From positions 496,001 through 560,000 of the forward strand of contig NZ_VBSN01000038.1 in the NCBI RefSeq assembly GCF_006149045.1: a DNA stretch of 64,000 nt. Direction: 5' to 3'. Source of the DNA: Dyadobacter flavalbus (GTDB lineage Bacteria > Bacteroidota > Bacteroidia > Cytophagales > Spirosomataceae). Under the pieces are notes generated by a model. It saw only the letters and a list, made by a program, of their open reading frames with translations, was not told the DNA's origin and did not search any database. Below are positions 55,047 through 64,000 of this stretch, in pieces (positions within the stretch are counted from its first letter, which is position 1; every line of letters begins with the position of its first letter). A program made the position numbers and the translations under genes.

Positions 55047-56309
55047 ATGAAAAAACTGATCTGCCTGTTAACAGCTTTCGCTCTGCTTTTCACTTTTGAA
55101 AATGTGCAGGCTCAACAAAAAGCACTTCAAAACGGCATTTGGCGGGGTGTTTTTAAAATTGGGGACATGGATGTGCCGTTTAATTTTGAAGTAAAAAACG
55201 GAGCCGGAAAAGAACCTGTTTTCACGGCCATCAACGGCGAAAGGCGGGACGATTTTCAGGCCAGATTTATTGCTCAGGATTCCATTCAGGTCAGTCTCAA
55301 TACTTTTGAAACCGCCTGGTTTGCCAGAATCGAGAACGACGGCACATTATCCGGCGTACAGAAAAGCCTGATTCCTGGAAACAACGGCAGAATTCTTCCT
55401 TTTAAAGCGGAGCCCGGCAAATCATACCGGTTTACAGAACCGGGCAAAGAAATTACTCCGAAAGCCGATCTGTCGGGAAAATGGGTTCTAAAAATTACGC
55501 CGGACGCATCTGCCGGTAATCAAGCTGCACCCGACCGTGTTGCCGTTTTCGAACAGAAAGGCAACAAGCTTAATGGCATCATACTGACTGTTTCGGGCGA
55601 CAGCCGCGAACTGGAAGGCGATGTGCAGGGCGACGAATTCCGGCTTTCGGGTGTAACGGGGTCCAGTCCGGCTTATGTGAAAGGCAAAATCAACTCTGAC
55701 AATTCCATCAGCGGCGCCATCGGCGCCAACGCACATCCGGTTCTTTTTGAAGGTATTAAGGACGACAAAGCCGCATTGCCCGATGCCTATGCGCTTACTT
55801 TCCTGAAACCGGGCTATGAAAAGCTGGACTTCACTTTTCCCGACCTGAACGGAAAACCGGTTTCACTCAGTGACGAAAAATACAAAGGCAAAGTCGTTGT
55901 CATCGAGATCATGGGAAGCTGGTGCCCGAACTGCATTGACCAGATTACATTTCTTGCGCCGTGGTACAAAGAAAACAAAAGCAAGGGCGTGGAAGCCATT
56001 GCACTGGCATTCGAAGCAAAAGACGACATGACTTTCGCAAAAAATGCCCTGACCAAACTCAAAAACCGATACGACATGCAGTATGACATCCTGTTTGCCG
56101 GTAAAACAGGCGCCAATGCCGTAGCCGATAAACTTCCGGCCATCGACAAGTTCCTGGCTTTTCCGACCACAATCATCATTGGCCGCGACGGGAAGGTAAA
56201 AGAAATCCATACCGGTTTTTCGGGAAAAGGAACGGGACAGTTTTACCAGGATTATGTAAACAAATGGAATGCGGATCTGGCAAAACTGATCAGCGAACCA
56301 CTGCCATAA
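55047..56309 (+). CDS. TlpA-like thiol-disulfide protein with N-terminal beta domain
   Basis: 420 residues from ATG 55047 (MKKLICLLTAFALLFTFENV), with a Sec signal. The first about 220 residues are two beta-rich units (GIWRGVFKIGDMDVPFNFEV; GKWVLKITPD, DGDVQGDEFRLSG-like). A redoxin domain follows (about 235-400) with active site GSWCPNCIDQITFL and cis-Pro loop LAFPTTIII. Periplasmic disulfide reduction is likely. First gene after the SAM riboswitch, so it probably processes a sulfur ligand or keeps thiols reduced during its uptake. Confidence 0.88.
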   Translation: MKKLICLLTAFALLFTFENVQAQQKALQNGIWRGVFKIGDMDVPFNFEVKNGAGKEPVFTAINGERRDDFQARFIAQDSIQVSLNTFETAWFARIENDGTLSGVQKSLIPGNNGRILPFKAEPGKSYRFTEPGKEITPKADLSGKWVLKITPDASAGNQAAPDRVAVFEQKGNKLNGIILTVSGDSRELEGDVQGDEFRLSGVTGSSPAYVKGKINSDNSISGAIGANAHPVLFEGIKDDKAALPDAYALTFLKPGYEKLDFTFPDLNGKPVSLSDEKYKGKVVVIEIMGSWCPNCIDQITFLAPWYKENKSKGVEAIALAFEAKDDMTFAKNALTKLKNRYDMQYDILFAGKTGANAVADKLPAIDKFLAFPTTIIIGRDGKVKEIHTGFSGKGTGQFYQDYVNKWNADLAKLISEPLP

Positions 56310-56366
56310 ACCAGAAAAAGCCATTTTAACGATCAACAATCTGAAATATTCAATTTAAAACCCTGA

Positions 56367-57551
56367 ATGACTATGGAGATTTACTGTGATAATGCCGCCA
56401 CAACAGCCCTTGATCCGGAAGTGATCGAAGCAATCCTTCCTTTTTTAACCCAAAACTTCGGAAACCCTTCTTCGTCCCACTGGGCGGGAAGAAAAGTGAA
56501 TGAGGCCATTGCGGATTCACGCAGGCTTATTGCCGGACTTCTGAATGCGTCGGATGAGGAAATATATTTTACTTCGGGCGCAACGGAGGGAATTAATCTC
56601 GCTATCTCGGGTGTTGTGCTTACATACGGGATAAACCATGTGGTTACGAGCAAAATTGAACATAAAGCCGTTTTGCAGACCATTTCCCAGCTTGAAAAGA
56701 AAGGAGACGCTGAAACGAGTTTTGTAAAACTGGATGAACGCGGCAATGTCGATCTGGATCATCTTGAAAATCTGCTAAGGGCCAATCCCCGGACGCTCAT
56801 CTGTCTGATGTACGGCAATAATGAAATAGGAAATCTTACTGATATCGAGGCTGTCAGTAAACTTGCACAACAATATAATGCCATTTTTTTCACGGACACC
56901 ACGCAGACCATCGGCAAATACCGGTTTGATCTGGAAAAGACACCTGTCGATTTCCTCGTCGGGTCTGCGCATAAATTTCACGGGCCAAAAGGTACTGGAT
57001 TTATTTACATCAATAAAAAACACCGCATCAAACCGCAGATCTTTGGCGGCGGTCAGGAGAAAGGACAACGAGGCGGAACGGAAAACGTGATCGGCATTAT
57101 CGGGCTGTCCAAAGCGATGCAAGTGGCTTACCGCAACCTGAATGCAAATCTGGAAAAAATCGGCAAACTGAAACAGTACATGCTTTCCAGACTGGCCATC
57201 AGCGGCATTCAAGACATTGACTACAACGGCGAAAGCCGCTCGCTGGAGAACAGCCTTCAGAATATCCTGAATGTTTCCTTTCCATGTCTGCCGGAAGGAA
57301 GTCTGGTTAAAAATCTGGATGCATCGGGCATTGCTGTTTCGGGCGGCAGCGCGTGTTCCAGTCAGGGCAGCTCGCATGTGATCAGCGCACTCCGATGTCG
57401 GGAAAACAGGGAAAATGTCCGTTTTTCTTTCAGCAAGTTCAACACTTTTGAAGAGATCGACCACATTGTGCAGGCCATTGCAGGCATTTACAAAACCGGA
57501 CAGGCTGCACAGCAAAATCAATCCCGGTTTCATTTTGAATTAACCAACTGA
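56367..57551 (+). CDS. Cysteine desulfurase (IscS/NifS-like, class V aminotransferase)
   Basis: 394 residues from ATG 56367. PLP-enzyme landmarks: IYCDNAATTALDPEV, TSGATEGINLAISG, IEHKAVLQT, the internal aldimine Lys in SAHKFHGPKG (about residue 204) and the catalytic Cys in GSACSSQG (about 333). The Cys is followed by a C-terminal helix that binds scaffold proteins in IscS. It removes sulfur from cysteine as a persulfide. No IscU, SufU or ThiI lies next to it, so it may free sulfur from an imported cysteine-like ligand rather than feed Fe-S clusters. Confidence 0.93.
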   Translation: MTMEIYCDNAATTALDPEVIEAILPFLTQNFGNPSSSHWAGRKVNEAIADSRRLIAGLLNASDEEIYFTSGATEGINLAISGVVLTYGINHVVTSKIEHKAVLQTISQLEKKGDAETSFVKLDERGNVDLDHLENLLRANPRTLICLMYGNNEIGNLTDIEAVSKLAQQYNAIFFTDTTQTIGKYRFDLEKTPVDFLVGSAHKFHGPKGTGFIYINKKHRIKPQIFGGGQEKGQRGGTENVIGIIGLSKAMQVAYRNLNANLEKIGKLKQYMLSRLAISGIQDIDYNGESRSLENSLQNILNVSFPCLPEGSLVKNLDASGIAVSGGSACSSQGSSHVISALRCRENRENVRFSFSKFNTFEEIDHIVQAIAGIYKTGQAAQQNQSRFHFELTN

Positions 57552-57597
57552 GCAATTCCACGCTCATCTATATCTGTTTAAGTATTATCTCTGCATC

Positions 57598-60500
57598 ATG
57601 AATAAAAATTTAGTCTTCATTTTCCTCCTGTTCAGTATTGTGCATGTAACATTTGCACAGAATATCAGTGTTACCGGCCGGGTTACGTCCAGAAACGACA
57701 ACGAAGCCCTGCCCGGCGTAACGATTCTAATCAAAGGAAGCTCCAAAGGAACGGCCACCGACATTGACGGCCACTATACTATTGACGCCGCATCGGGTTC
57801 CACGCTTATCTTTTCATTTATCGGCCTGAAATCCACCGAGCTGACCGTGCCTGAAAACGGCAAACTGGATGTGCAGCTGGAAAGCGACGAAACGATCCTG
57901 CAGGAAGTTGTCGTGACGGCTCTCGGCATTGCAAAGGAGAAAAAATCGCTCGGTTATGCCGTTCAGGAACTGCAGACCAAGGACATTGCAGAAGCGCGGG
58001 AAAACAATCTTGTCAATGCATTGTCGGGTAAAATTGCCGGTGTAAACATCACAAACAGTCAGGGCGGAATGGGTTCTTCCCGGATTGTGATCCGCGGCGA
58101 AACGTCCATTGCAGGCAATAATCAGCCATTGTTTGTCGTCGATGGAATCCCGATTGACAACTCGCAGCTGGGCGCCGGCTCTGTCGGCTCACGCGATTTT
58201 GCCAATGCGATTTCCGACATCAACCCCAACGACATTGAGTCGATCAGCGTACTGAAAGGTCCGAATGCGGCTGCATTGTACGGATCGAGAGCTTCCAACG
58301 GCGTGATCCTGATCAAAACCAAATCAGGAAAAGGCACGCAGAAAGGGCTTGGCGTAAACGTGAATTTCGGCTATACTTTTGATAAACTGCTTGTTTTACC
58401 GGAGTACCAGAATGTTTACGGCCAGGGAACAGGCGGCGCATTTTCCTATGTCAACGGAAAAGGCGGCGGCATCAATGACGCAACAGACGAAAGCTGGGGC
58501 CCGAAAATGGACGGCCGGCTGATCCCGCAGTTTTTCTCCAACGGCGAACCCGCCCCGTTCGTAGCGCATCCGGATAACGTCAAGAACTTTTTTGAAACCG
58601 GACATACAAGAACAACCGGCGTTTCGGTTTCCGGTTCCAATGAAAAGCTGGATTACCGTTTTTCGTTCAACAACAGCAAGCAGACCGGCGTAATCCCGAA
58701 TACGGATATTTCCAAAAACTCGTTTGGCGTGAACACCACTTACCGCCTAAACGACAAACTGACTTTATCAACCAGCGCAAACTTCTCCCGCAACAGTTCG
58801 GACAACCTGCCGGGAACATCCGGAAGAGGATCGAGCGTGATGCTTCAGTTCTTGTGGTTTGGCCGTCAGGTGGATACGGAACTGTTAAAGGATTACAACA
58901 AAGGCGGTTTTGATTACAACTGGAACCACAGCTATTACAGCAATCCGTACCTGCTTCAATATGAAAATACCGTTCAGCAACGCCGCGACCGCTTTTTCGG
59001 CAACGTAAACCTGAACTATAAAATTACGGACTGGCTTACGGCAACCGTACGTACCGGAAACGATTATTACAATGACAAACGTAAATTCAAGGTGGCTTAC
59101 GGTACAAACGGTACGCCTTTCGGTTCCTATACGGAAGACAGCTACATTGTGAATGAGAACAATACGGATTTCAATTTCAACTTTCACAAAAATGTAAGCA
59201 CGGATTTTGAGCTTGACTGGCTTGTCGGCGGTAACCTACGCAGCAATTTCAACGAACAGAATTATCAGCAGGCGCCGAAACTGGCAGTAGCCGGATTGTA
59301 CACGCTCAATAATTCCCGCGATCCGCTGGTATCCAGCAATGTGCTGCGCAAACAAAAGGTATACAGTGCATTCAGTTCGGCTCAGCTGGGTTTCCGGAAT
59401 TATGCTTTTCTTAACCTGACCGCCAGAAACGACTGGTCTTCCACGCTGCCGACCGGGAACAACTCGTATTTTTATCCGTCCATTAATGCCAGTCTGGTCC
59501 TTACGGATGCATTCAATATCAAGAGCAATGTGCTGACTTATGCGAAACTGCGCGGCGGCTGGGCACAGGTTGGAAAAGACACAGACCCTTATCAGCTGAT
59601 CAATACTTATCCTTTCAACCAGCCATTTGGCAGCAACCCGTTACTGACTGTTTCGGATGTGCTACTGAACTCCGACCTTAAACCGGAAATTACAAAATCG
59701 ACCGAAGTCGGTGCGGACGTGGCATTGTTTAAAAACCGTGTAAGACTGGATGTCAGCTATTATAATACAGACAGTTACAACCAGATTTTAAGAGCAGACG
59801 TAAGCCCTTCTACCGGATACAAACAAAAACTGCTGAACGCCGGGCACATCAACAACAAGGGTTTTGAGGCCATGCTGAATGTAAAAGCCATAGAAACCAA
59901 CGCCGGTTTCAGGTGGGATGTCGGCATCAATTATTCAAGAAACAGAAGCAAGGTCATTGCACTCGATGACGAAGGATTTCTGAACGATTACAGACTTGGT
60001 TCTAATGGTGTAACGGTTTATGCCAGCAAAGGGCTGGGTTACGGCGCGTTGTTCGGATCGGCTTTTGCACGCAATGCAGCAGGCGAAATGATCATCGGTT
60101 CTACCGGAATCCCGACAAGAGATCCGAACCAGAAAGTACTGGGACATTACCAGCCCAAGTGGATCGGCGGAATCACCAATTCGTTTTCTTTCAAAGGATT
60201 TAACCTGAGTGTTCTGATTGATACCAAACAAGGCGGCTCGATCTATTCGGCAACCAATGCAACCGGCCGTTACACTGGCGTTCTGGCCTCCACACTGCCG
60301 GGAAGGGATGCGGAACATGGCGGTCTTACCTATTACTATCCGGGCAATAACAAATCAGGCGTTGCAGTGCAAGTAGCCAATGCAGCTGCTGCTCCTTCCG
60401 GTGTCGTTGTCTATGAAGATGGAATCATTGCGCCCGGCGTTACAGCGGACGGCAAGCCCAACACGACCATTGTTTCGGCAGAACGCTATTACAAAGGCGT

Positions 60501-60789
60501 TTACAGCAACAGTGCGGGTATCAACGAAGCAAGTGTATTCGACGCTTCCTTTATCAAACTGCGCGAGGTAAAACTGGGTTATACGGTTCCGCAATCATTT
60601 GTTTTCAAATACAAACTGCAAAGCCTGATCTTCTCGGTGTACGGCAGAAACCTGGCTTTCCTGCAAAAGAAAGCAGACAACATCGATCCGGAAACGGCCT
60701 TCAACACCGGAAACACAGGTCAGGGGCTAGAATCCCTGCAGTTGCCGACCACCAGCTCTTACGGATTTAATATTTTAATTGGCTTCTAA
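57598..60789 (+). CDS. SusC/RagA-family TonB-linked outer-membrane transporter (SAM-riboswitch operon)
   Basis: 1063 residues. Signal peptide to HVTFAQ; carboxypeptidase-regulatory-like domain (SVTGRVTSRNDNEALPGVTI); plug with LQEVVVTALGIAKEKKSLGY, PLFVVDGIPIDNSQLG and PNAAALYGSRASNGVILIKT. The barrel ends SSYGFNILIGF. It moves large ligands with a SusD lid. Position behind a SAM riboswitch and a cysteine desulfurase suggests a sulfur-containing substrate (peptide, thioglycoside or sulfonate), which is an inference. Confidence 0.95.
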   Translation: MNKNLVFIFLLFSIVHVTFAQNISVTGRVTSRNDNEALPGVTILIKGSSKGTATDIDGHYTIDAASGSTLIFSFIGLKSTELTVPENGKLDVQLESDETILQEVVVTALGIAKEKKSLGYAVQELQTKDIAEARENNLVNALSGKIAGVNITNSQGGMGSSRIVIRGETSIAGNNQPLFVVDGIPIDNSQLGAGSVGSRDFANAISDINPNDIESISVLKGPNAAALYGSRASNGVILIKTKSGKGTQKGLGVNVNFGYTFDKLLVLPEYQNVYGQGTGGAFSYVNGKGGGINDATDESWGPKMDGRLIPQFFSNGEPAPFVAHPDNVKNFFETGHTRTTGVSVSGSNEKLDYRFSFNNSKQTGVIPNTDISKNSFGVNTTYRLNDKLTLSTSANFSRNSSDNLPGTSGRGSSVMLQFLWFGRQVDTELLKDYNKGGFDYNWNHSYYSNPYLLQYENTVQQRRDRFFGNVNLNYKITDWLTATVRTGNDYYNDKRKFKVAYGTNGTPFGSYTEDSYIVNENNTDFNFNFHKNVSTDFELDWLVGGNLRSNFNEQNYQQAPKLAVAGLYTLNNSRDPLVSSNVLRKQKVYSAFSSAQLGFRNYAFLNLTARNDWSSTLPTGNNSYFYPSINASLVLTDAFNIKSNVLTYAKLRGGWAQVGKDTDPYQLINTYPFNQPFGSNPLLTVSDVLLNSDLKPEITKSTEVGADVALFKNRVRLDVSYYNTDSYNQILRADVSPSTGYKQKLLNAGHINNKGFEAMLNVKAIETNAGFRWDVGINYSRNRSKVIALDDEGFLNDYRLGSNGVTVYASKGLGYGALFGSAFARNAAGEMIIGSTGIPTRDPNQKVLGHYQPKWIGGITNSFSFKGFNLSVLIDTKQGGSIYSATNATGRYTGVLASTLPGRDAEHGGLTYYYPGNNKSGVAVQVANAAAAPSGVVVYEDGIIAPGVTADGKPNTTIVSAERYYKGVYSNSAGINEASVFDASFIKLREVKLGYTVPQSFVFKYKLQSLIFSVYGRNLAFLQKKADNIDPETAFNTGNTGQGLESLQLPTTSSYGFNILIGF

Positions 60790-60796
60790 CTGACAA

Positions 60797-62245
60797 ATGA
60801 TCATGTTTAAAAATATAATAGTAAAAGGAATTGCCATCGCTTCGCTGTCGGCGTTTTTAGCTGGCTGCCAGGACGAACTGGAAGAAATAAACGAGAACCC
60901 TAACGAAGCCATCAGTGCGCAGCCCGAGTATTTGCTGGCCAATTCGATCAAGTCCAACGCGGATGTGATTCTGGGTTCGGATGCTTCCATGGAAACGACA
61001 ACTTTGTTTGTGCAGCACTGGGCCAAAATCCAGTATACGGATGTTGACAAATACACGGTAAGTATTTCGAACATCCAGAACATCTGGACAAACCTGTATT
61101 CACAGGGACTGACAGATTTTACCCGGATCATTGAAATCGGTGAACAAACCGGCAATGTGAATTATCAGGCCGTTGGACTGATCCTGAAATCATGGACGTT
61201 TCAGATTCTGACCGATCTTTACGGCGACATTCCTTACAGTGAAGCAGGGAAAATAGAGCAGACACTGACGCCGAAATACGATGCGCAAAAAGATGTATAC
61301 CTTGGTTTGTTGAACGATCTGAAGAAAGCATCGGAGCTCATTAATCCGGCTGGCAGCCCGATCAGCGGCGATGTGATTTACAACGGCAACCTCAACAAAT
61401 GGAAAAAGTTTGCAAATTCCCTGCGTCTGCGCATTGCACTGCGCATTGCAGACCGGGAACCGGAGATTGCAAAGACTGTGGTAGCGGAACTTGCTGCGGA
61501 TAAAAGCCAGCTGATTGCATCCAACGATGAAATTGCACAACTGAATTATCTGGCTTCTCCAAACCAGAACCCGGTTTCAAGAGACAGGGAAACGCGTGAT
61601 GATTACCGTGTGAGCAAATCGGTAATTGACAAACTGCAGGAACTGAAAGATCCGCGGCTGGCCATTTTCGCAAACAAAACCGTAGACGCCACGCCAACCG
61701 GATACCTGGGCGTAACGAACGGATTGCCCGCTGATTCTTCGGCCAAACTGGGTTTTACAAAAACTTCCAAACTGGGCGATTACTTCACCGCTCCTACTTC
61801 ACCGGCTGTATTTCTGAGCTATTCCGAAGTATTGTTTAACCTGGCCGAAGCGGCACAAAGAGGTTTTATTGCCGATAAGCCGGCAGAATTGTACAAAGCG
61901 GCGGTTACGGCTTCTCTGCAGCAGTTCAAGGTAAACAGTGCGGACATCACAGCTTACCTTGCGCAGCCAGCCGTTGCATACAATCCGGCCAATTTCAAGA
62001 AATCCATTGGTGAGCAGAAATGGCTTGCCCTATTCAGTCAGGGTCCGGAAGCCTACACGGAATGGAGAAGACTGGATTATCCGCAGCTGAAACCGGCTTA
62101 TGCAGGTGTGCTGGACGGCAAAATCCCTTCCCGGCTCATTTACCCGACCGGCGAACAGGCACTGAACGGCGCCAATTACAAAGCTGCTGTCGCCAATCAG
62201 GGCGAAGACCGCTTAACTACGAAATTGTGGTTTGATGTATTTTAA
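60797..62245 (+). CDS. SusD-like lipoprotein (SusD-like_2 type)
   Basis: 482 residues. Lipoprotein signal IIVKGIAIASLSAFLAGC and an acidic surface-export stretch (QDELEEINENPNEA). Helical repeats LKSWTFQILTDLYGDIPYSE, WKKFANSLRLRIALRIADRE and FLSYSEVLFNLAEAAQRGFI. This is the subtype that lacks the classical C-terminal RagB tail and ends LTTKLWFDVF. It lies 7 bases after its SusC partner and should bind the imported ligand. A terminator follows. Confidence 0.93.
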   Translation: MIMFKNIIVKGIAIASLSAFLAGCQDELEEINENPNEAISAQPEYLLANSIKSNADVILGSDASMETTTLFVQHWAKIQYTDVDKYTVSISNIQNIWTNLYSQGLTDFTRIIEIGEQTGNVNYQAVGLILKSWTFQILTDLYGDIPYSEAGKIEQTLTPKYDAQKDVYLGLLNDLKKASELINPAGSPISGDVIYNGNLNKWKKFANSLRLRIALRIADREPEIAKTVVAELAADKSQLIASNDEIAQLNYLASPNQNPVSRDRETRDDYRVSKSVIDKLQELKDPRLAIFANKTVDATPTGYLGVTNGLPADSSAKLGFTKTSKLGDYFTAPTSPAVFLSYSEVLFNLAEAAQRGFIADKPAELYKAAVTASLQQFKVNSADITAYLAQPAVAYNPANFKKSIGEQKWLALFSQGPEAYTEWRRLDYPQLKPAYAGVLDGKIPSRLIYPTGEQALNGANYKAAVANQGEDRLTTKLWFDVF

Positions 62246-62307
62246 AATCGAATGTCTGTTCCGGCAAATGCAAGCGGACAGAAGTGACGGAAAAGCCTGA
62301 TAAAAGA

Positions 62308-62355
62308 ACGCCTGAAAGAATGAAGAATCCATCATTGTTTCAGGCGTCTTTATTT
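62308..62355 (+). terminator. Terminator of the SAM-riboswitch operon
   Basis: ACGCCTGAAA (62308-62317) pairs with TTTCAGGCGT (62338-62347) over a partly self-pairing 20-base loop, followed by CTTTATTTT. It marks the end of the operon. Confidence 0.85.
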
Positions 62356-62422
62356 TGGTTAGCTACTTCTGCCTTTTGTACTGAAATCCGTTTGCCTGAT
62401 CTACTGTCCTGTCATTTCAAAA

Positions 62423-63640
62423 TTATTTTGCTCTTGCTGTTACAATGAAAGCCACCAGAAACGGAGCTGTAAATACCAGCAGGGCATTGCCGAACCCACC
62501 CAGCATACTGACCAGCGAACCAATGAAGAAAACGGCCGTTGCGGTAAAAAACCGGCCGATATTAAAACAAAATCCCGTTGCAGTTCCCCGGATATTTACC
62601 GGGAACAATTCAGGAATATAGCTCGACAATGCACCCTGACTGATCCCGAAGCAGAAAGACAATATTGCGGTTTCCACATAAATAATACCGGAAAATACAC
62701 GGTTGGTAAGAAACAGAATACAGCACATGATGAGGCAAACAGCAAAGGTCGCCATTAAAGTGGCTTTCTTGCCAAACCTGTTGATCAGCATTCCGGAAAA
62801 TAGTCCGCCGGTAATCCCTCCTGCTCCAAGCAGCACCATAATAAGGCCGCGTTCCTTTTGTCCTTCCTGACCTTCGGCGAGCAATGTCTGCACCCATGTC
62901 GGCAGCCAGGAGAATATGCCCCAAAGCCCGATCAGTACGGACCCGAAAATGACCGATCCGGAAACCAGGTTAGTCCGGTTGCTTTTATGAAAAACATTTT
63001 CTTTATGGCTTTTTACGATTTTCATATGCTTCCATTTGTCTGACTCCGGCGCTGCCATCCCGATGATCAGCGCAGCGATTACGGGAATGATCCCGATGCC
63101 AAATGCCGTGCGCCAGTCGGAAAAAATCAGGTTGAGACTGCCCGTTGTGACAATGCCAACAGGAAAGCAAACGGCCAGAATGCCCAGCATCACCGCACTG
63201 CTGCGCTGCTCCCAGATTTCCGAAATGTACACGGTCGTAATCAGCAGTACGCCGCCTACGCCCATGCCCGACAGAAAACGAACGGCAAGCAGCGTGTTCA
63301 AATCCGTTACGATGGCCACCAGACAGGTACCAAATCCATACAGTGCTGTCACCAGCGCAAGGGATCTGACCCGGCCGATGTTATCACTCACAACTCCGAA
63401 AAGCAACCCGCCGCACATCCAGCCATACAGATAAACCGCATGGACATAAGCGCCTGTTTTCCCGAGTTCGGCAGGTGTTAAAGTTGCCCCTTTCAGCTCC
63501 GGAACGGCAACCGGCAAATACACCGACATCAGCGTGGAAACGGTTCCGCTCAGGATGTAACTTACGGCACACAGTGCAAAAGCAAGCCATTTTTTGCTCA
63601 TGCTGATCGTTTCAGCATTGTTTATTTCCAGTGTTTCCAT
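62423..63640 (-). CDS. MFS transporter (AAHS/sugar-porter-like)
   Basis: 405 residues, about 12 helices. The conserved loop GGLLFGVVSDNIGRVRSL follows helix 2, with RFLSGMGVGGVLLITTVYIS (helix 4) and the C-terminal half loop GMLINRFGKKATLM. The SYIPELFPVNIRGTATGFCF signature is typical of metabolite/H+ symporters of this class. It is 18 bases downstream of a TonB-dependent receptor gene, so the two would form an uptake route; substrate unknown. Confidence 0.9.
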   Translation of the reverse strand: METLEINNAETISMSKKWLAFALCAVSYILSGTVSTLMSVYLPVAVPELKGATLTPAELGKTGAYVHAVYLYGWMCGGLLFGVVSDNIGRVRSLALVTALYGFGTCLVAIVTDLNTLLAVRFLSGMGVGGVLLITTVYISEIWEQRSSAVMLGILAVCFPVGIVTTGSLNLIFSDWRTAFGIGIIPVIAALIIGMAAPESDKWKHMKIVKSHKENVFHKSNRTNLVSGSVIFGSVLIGLWGIFSWLPTWVQTLLAEGQEGQKERGLIMVLLGAGGITGGLFSGMLINRFGKKATLMATFAVCLIMCCILFLTNRVFSGIIYVETAILSFCFGISQGALSSYIPELFPVNIRGTATGFCFNIGRFFTATAVFFIGSLVSMLGGFGNALLVFTAPFLVAFIVTARAK

Positions 63641-63658
63641 AAATGCTATATCCGCTTA

Positions 63659-64000
63659 TCAGAATAACTGATCGAAGTTGAGGCTTACATAATACAAGCC
63701 GCCGACTGCCGGTGAGCCGTATGCCTGCACGATGTACCGGTTGCCGATGTTGGAACCGCCCAGTTTTACCACTGTTTTCAGGTCGGGAATGCGGTAGCTG
63801 ACCTGCGCATCCACCAGGTTGTATGCCTGCACTTTGCCGGGCAGCATTTCAGTGAATGTTCCATACCAGTCAAAAGCGCTCTGCCAGTGCCAGGCTATGT
63901 TGAAACCCAGTTTGTCGGTCAGTCTTGAATTTCCGAACACTACATTCGTTTTCCATTTCGGTGTGTTAAAAGCCGGAATGTTGTTCGGATCAGCGTTTCT
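63659..64000 (-). CDS. TonB-dependent receptor, C-terminal fragment
   Basis: The last 113 codons of a receptor that enters from the right edge. Barrel strands such as NIPAFNTPKWKTNVVFGNSR, KLGFNIAWHWQSAFDWYG, LVDAQVSYRIPDLKTVVKLG and the terminal YYVSLNFDQLF identify it. The GSNIGNRYIVQAYGSPAVGG segment before the terminus is typical. Its partner MFS gene follows immediately. Confidence 0.88.
   Translation of the reverse strand, partial: RNADPNNIPAFNTPKWKTNVVFGNSRLTDKLGFNIAWHWQSAFDWYGTFTEMLPGKVQAYNLVDAQVSYRIPDLKTVVKLGGSNIGNRYIVQAYGSPAVGGLYYVSLNFDQLF

Overview
The window looks like chromosomal DNA from a Bacteroidota member, most likely of the order Cytophagales (Dyadobacter- or Spirosoma-like). 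The evidence is SusC/SusD pairs, two giant proteins with type IX secretion (T9SS) C-terminal sorting domains, Bacteroidota-type -7 boxes (TAnnTTTG), lipoproteins with LTSC or TTAC lipoboxes, and a kdp operon with an interposed outer-membrane porin. The genus is inferred, not proven. I see no rRNA, tRNA, transposase, phage gene or CRISPR array.

Layout. 0-7 kb holds the K+-uptake operon on the minus strand: a 27-codon micro-ORF, kdpF, kdpA, kdpB, kdpC, a porin and the start of kdpD. The normally compact kdpA-kdpB junction is split by a plus-strand S23-type four-helix-bundle gene flanked by inverted 7-bp-period repeats, and the kdpB-kdpC gap is filled with other word-like repeats. 7-11 kb carries single enzymes (PRISE-like SDR, GNAT, YdeI-like protein, DUF2809 protein, flavin reductase). 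11.4-19.2 kb is an arabinan/arabinoxylan-type polysaccharide utilisation locus: SusC, SusD, a small lipoprotein and two GH43 enzymes. 19.6-26.5 kb has two convergent T9SS cargo proteins that share a DNRLRE-type domain and a sorting domain. 27-34.9 kb has a response regulator, a 2H phosphoesterase, an EreA/TraB-like protein, a frameshifted TlpA-like lipoprotein, an alpha/beta hydrolase, a DinB-like protein and a TetR regulator with two matching operators. 35-44.7 kb has three AraC regulators, SDR and aldo/keto reductases, Tat-exported Dabb and DUF1080 proteins (the latter frameshifted) and an outer-membrane beta-barrel protein.

44.7-45.5 kb holds a seven-copy palindrome array with a strict period of about 56 bp, followed by a small guanidinium-type exporter gene preceded by a guanidine-II (mini-ykkC) riboswitch. 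45.7-54.7 kb carries a Tat-exported Gfo/Idh/MocA oxidoreductase, two lipoproteins, a frameshifted alginate-export-type porin, a nitronate monooxygenase, a DUF1579 protein and an MFS exporter. 54.8-62.3 kb is the most coherent system: a promoter, a SAM-I-clan riboswitch, a TlpA-like redoxin, a cysteine desulfurase and a SusC/SusD pair, closed by a terminator. It reads as a sulfur-starvation-controlled outer-membrane uptake and sulfur-liberation operon. The right edge has an MFS transporter and the C-terminus of a TonB-dependent receptor.

Three genes (near 30116, 37978 and 50401) each need one extra base in a homopolymer to restore the frame, which points either to sequencing error or to recent decay. 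Intergenic spaces are unusually rich in short-period, word-like repeats of several families.
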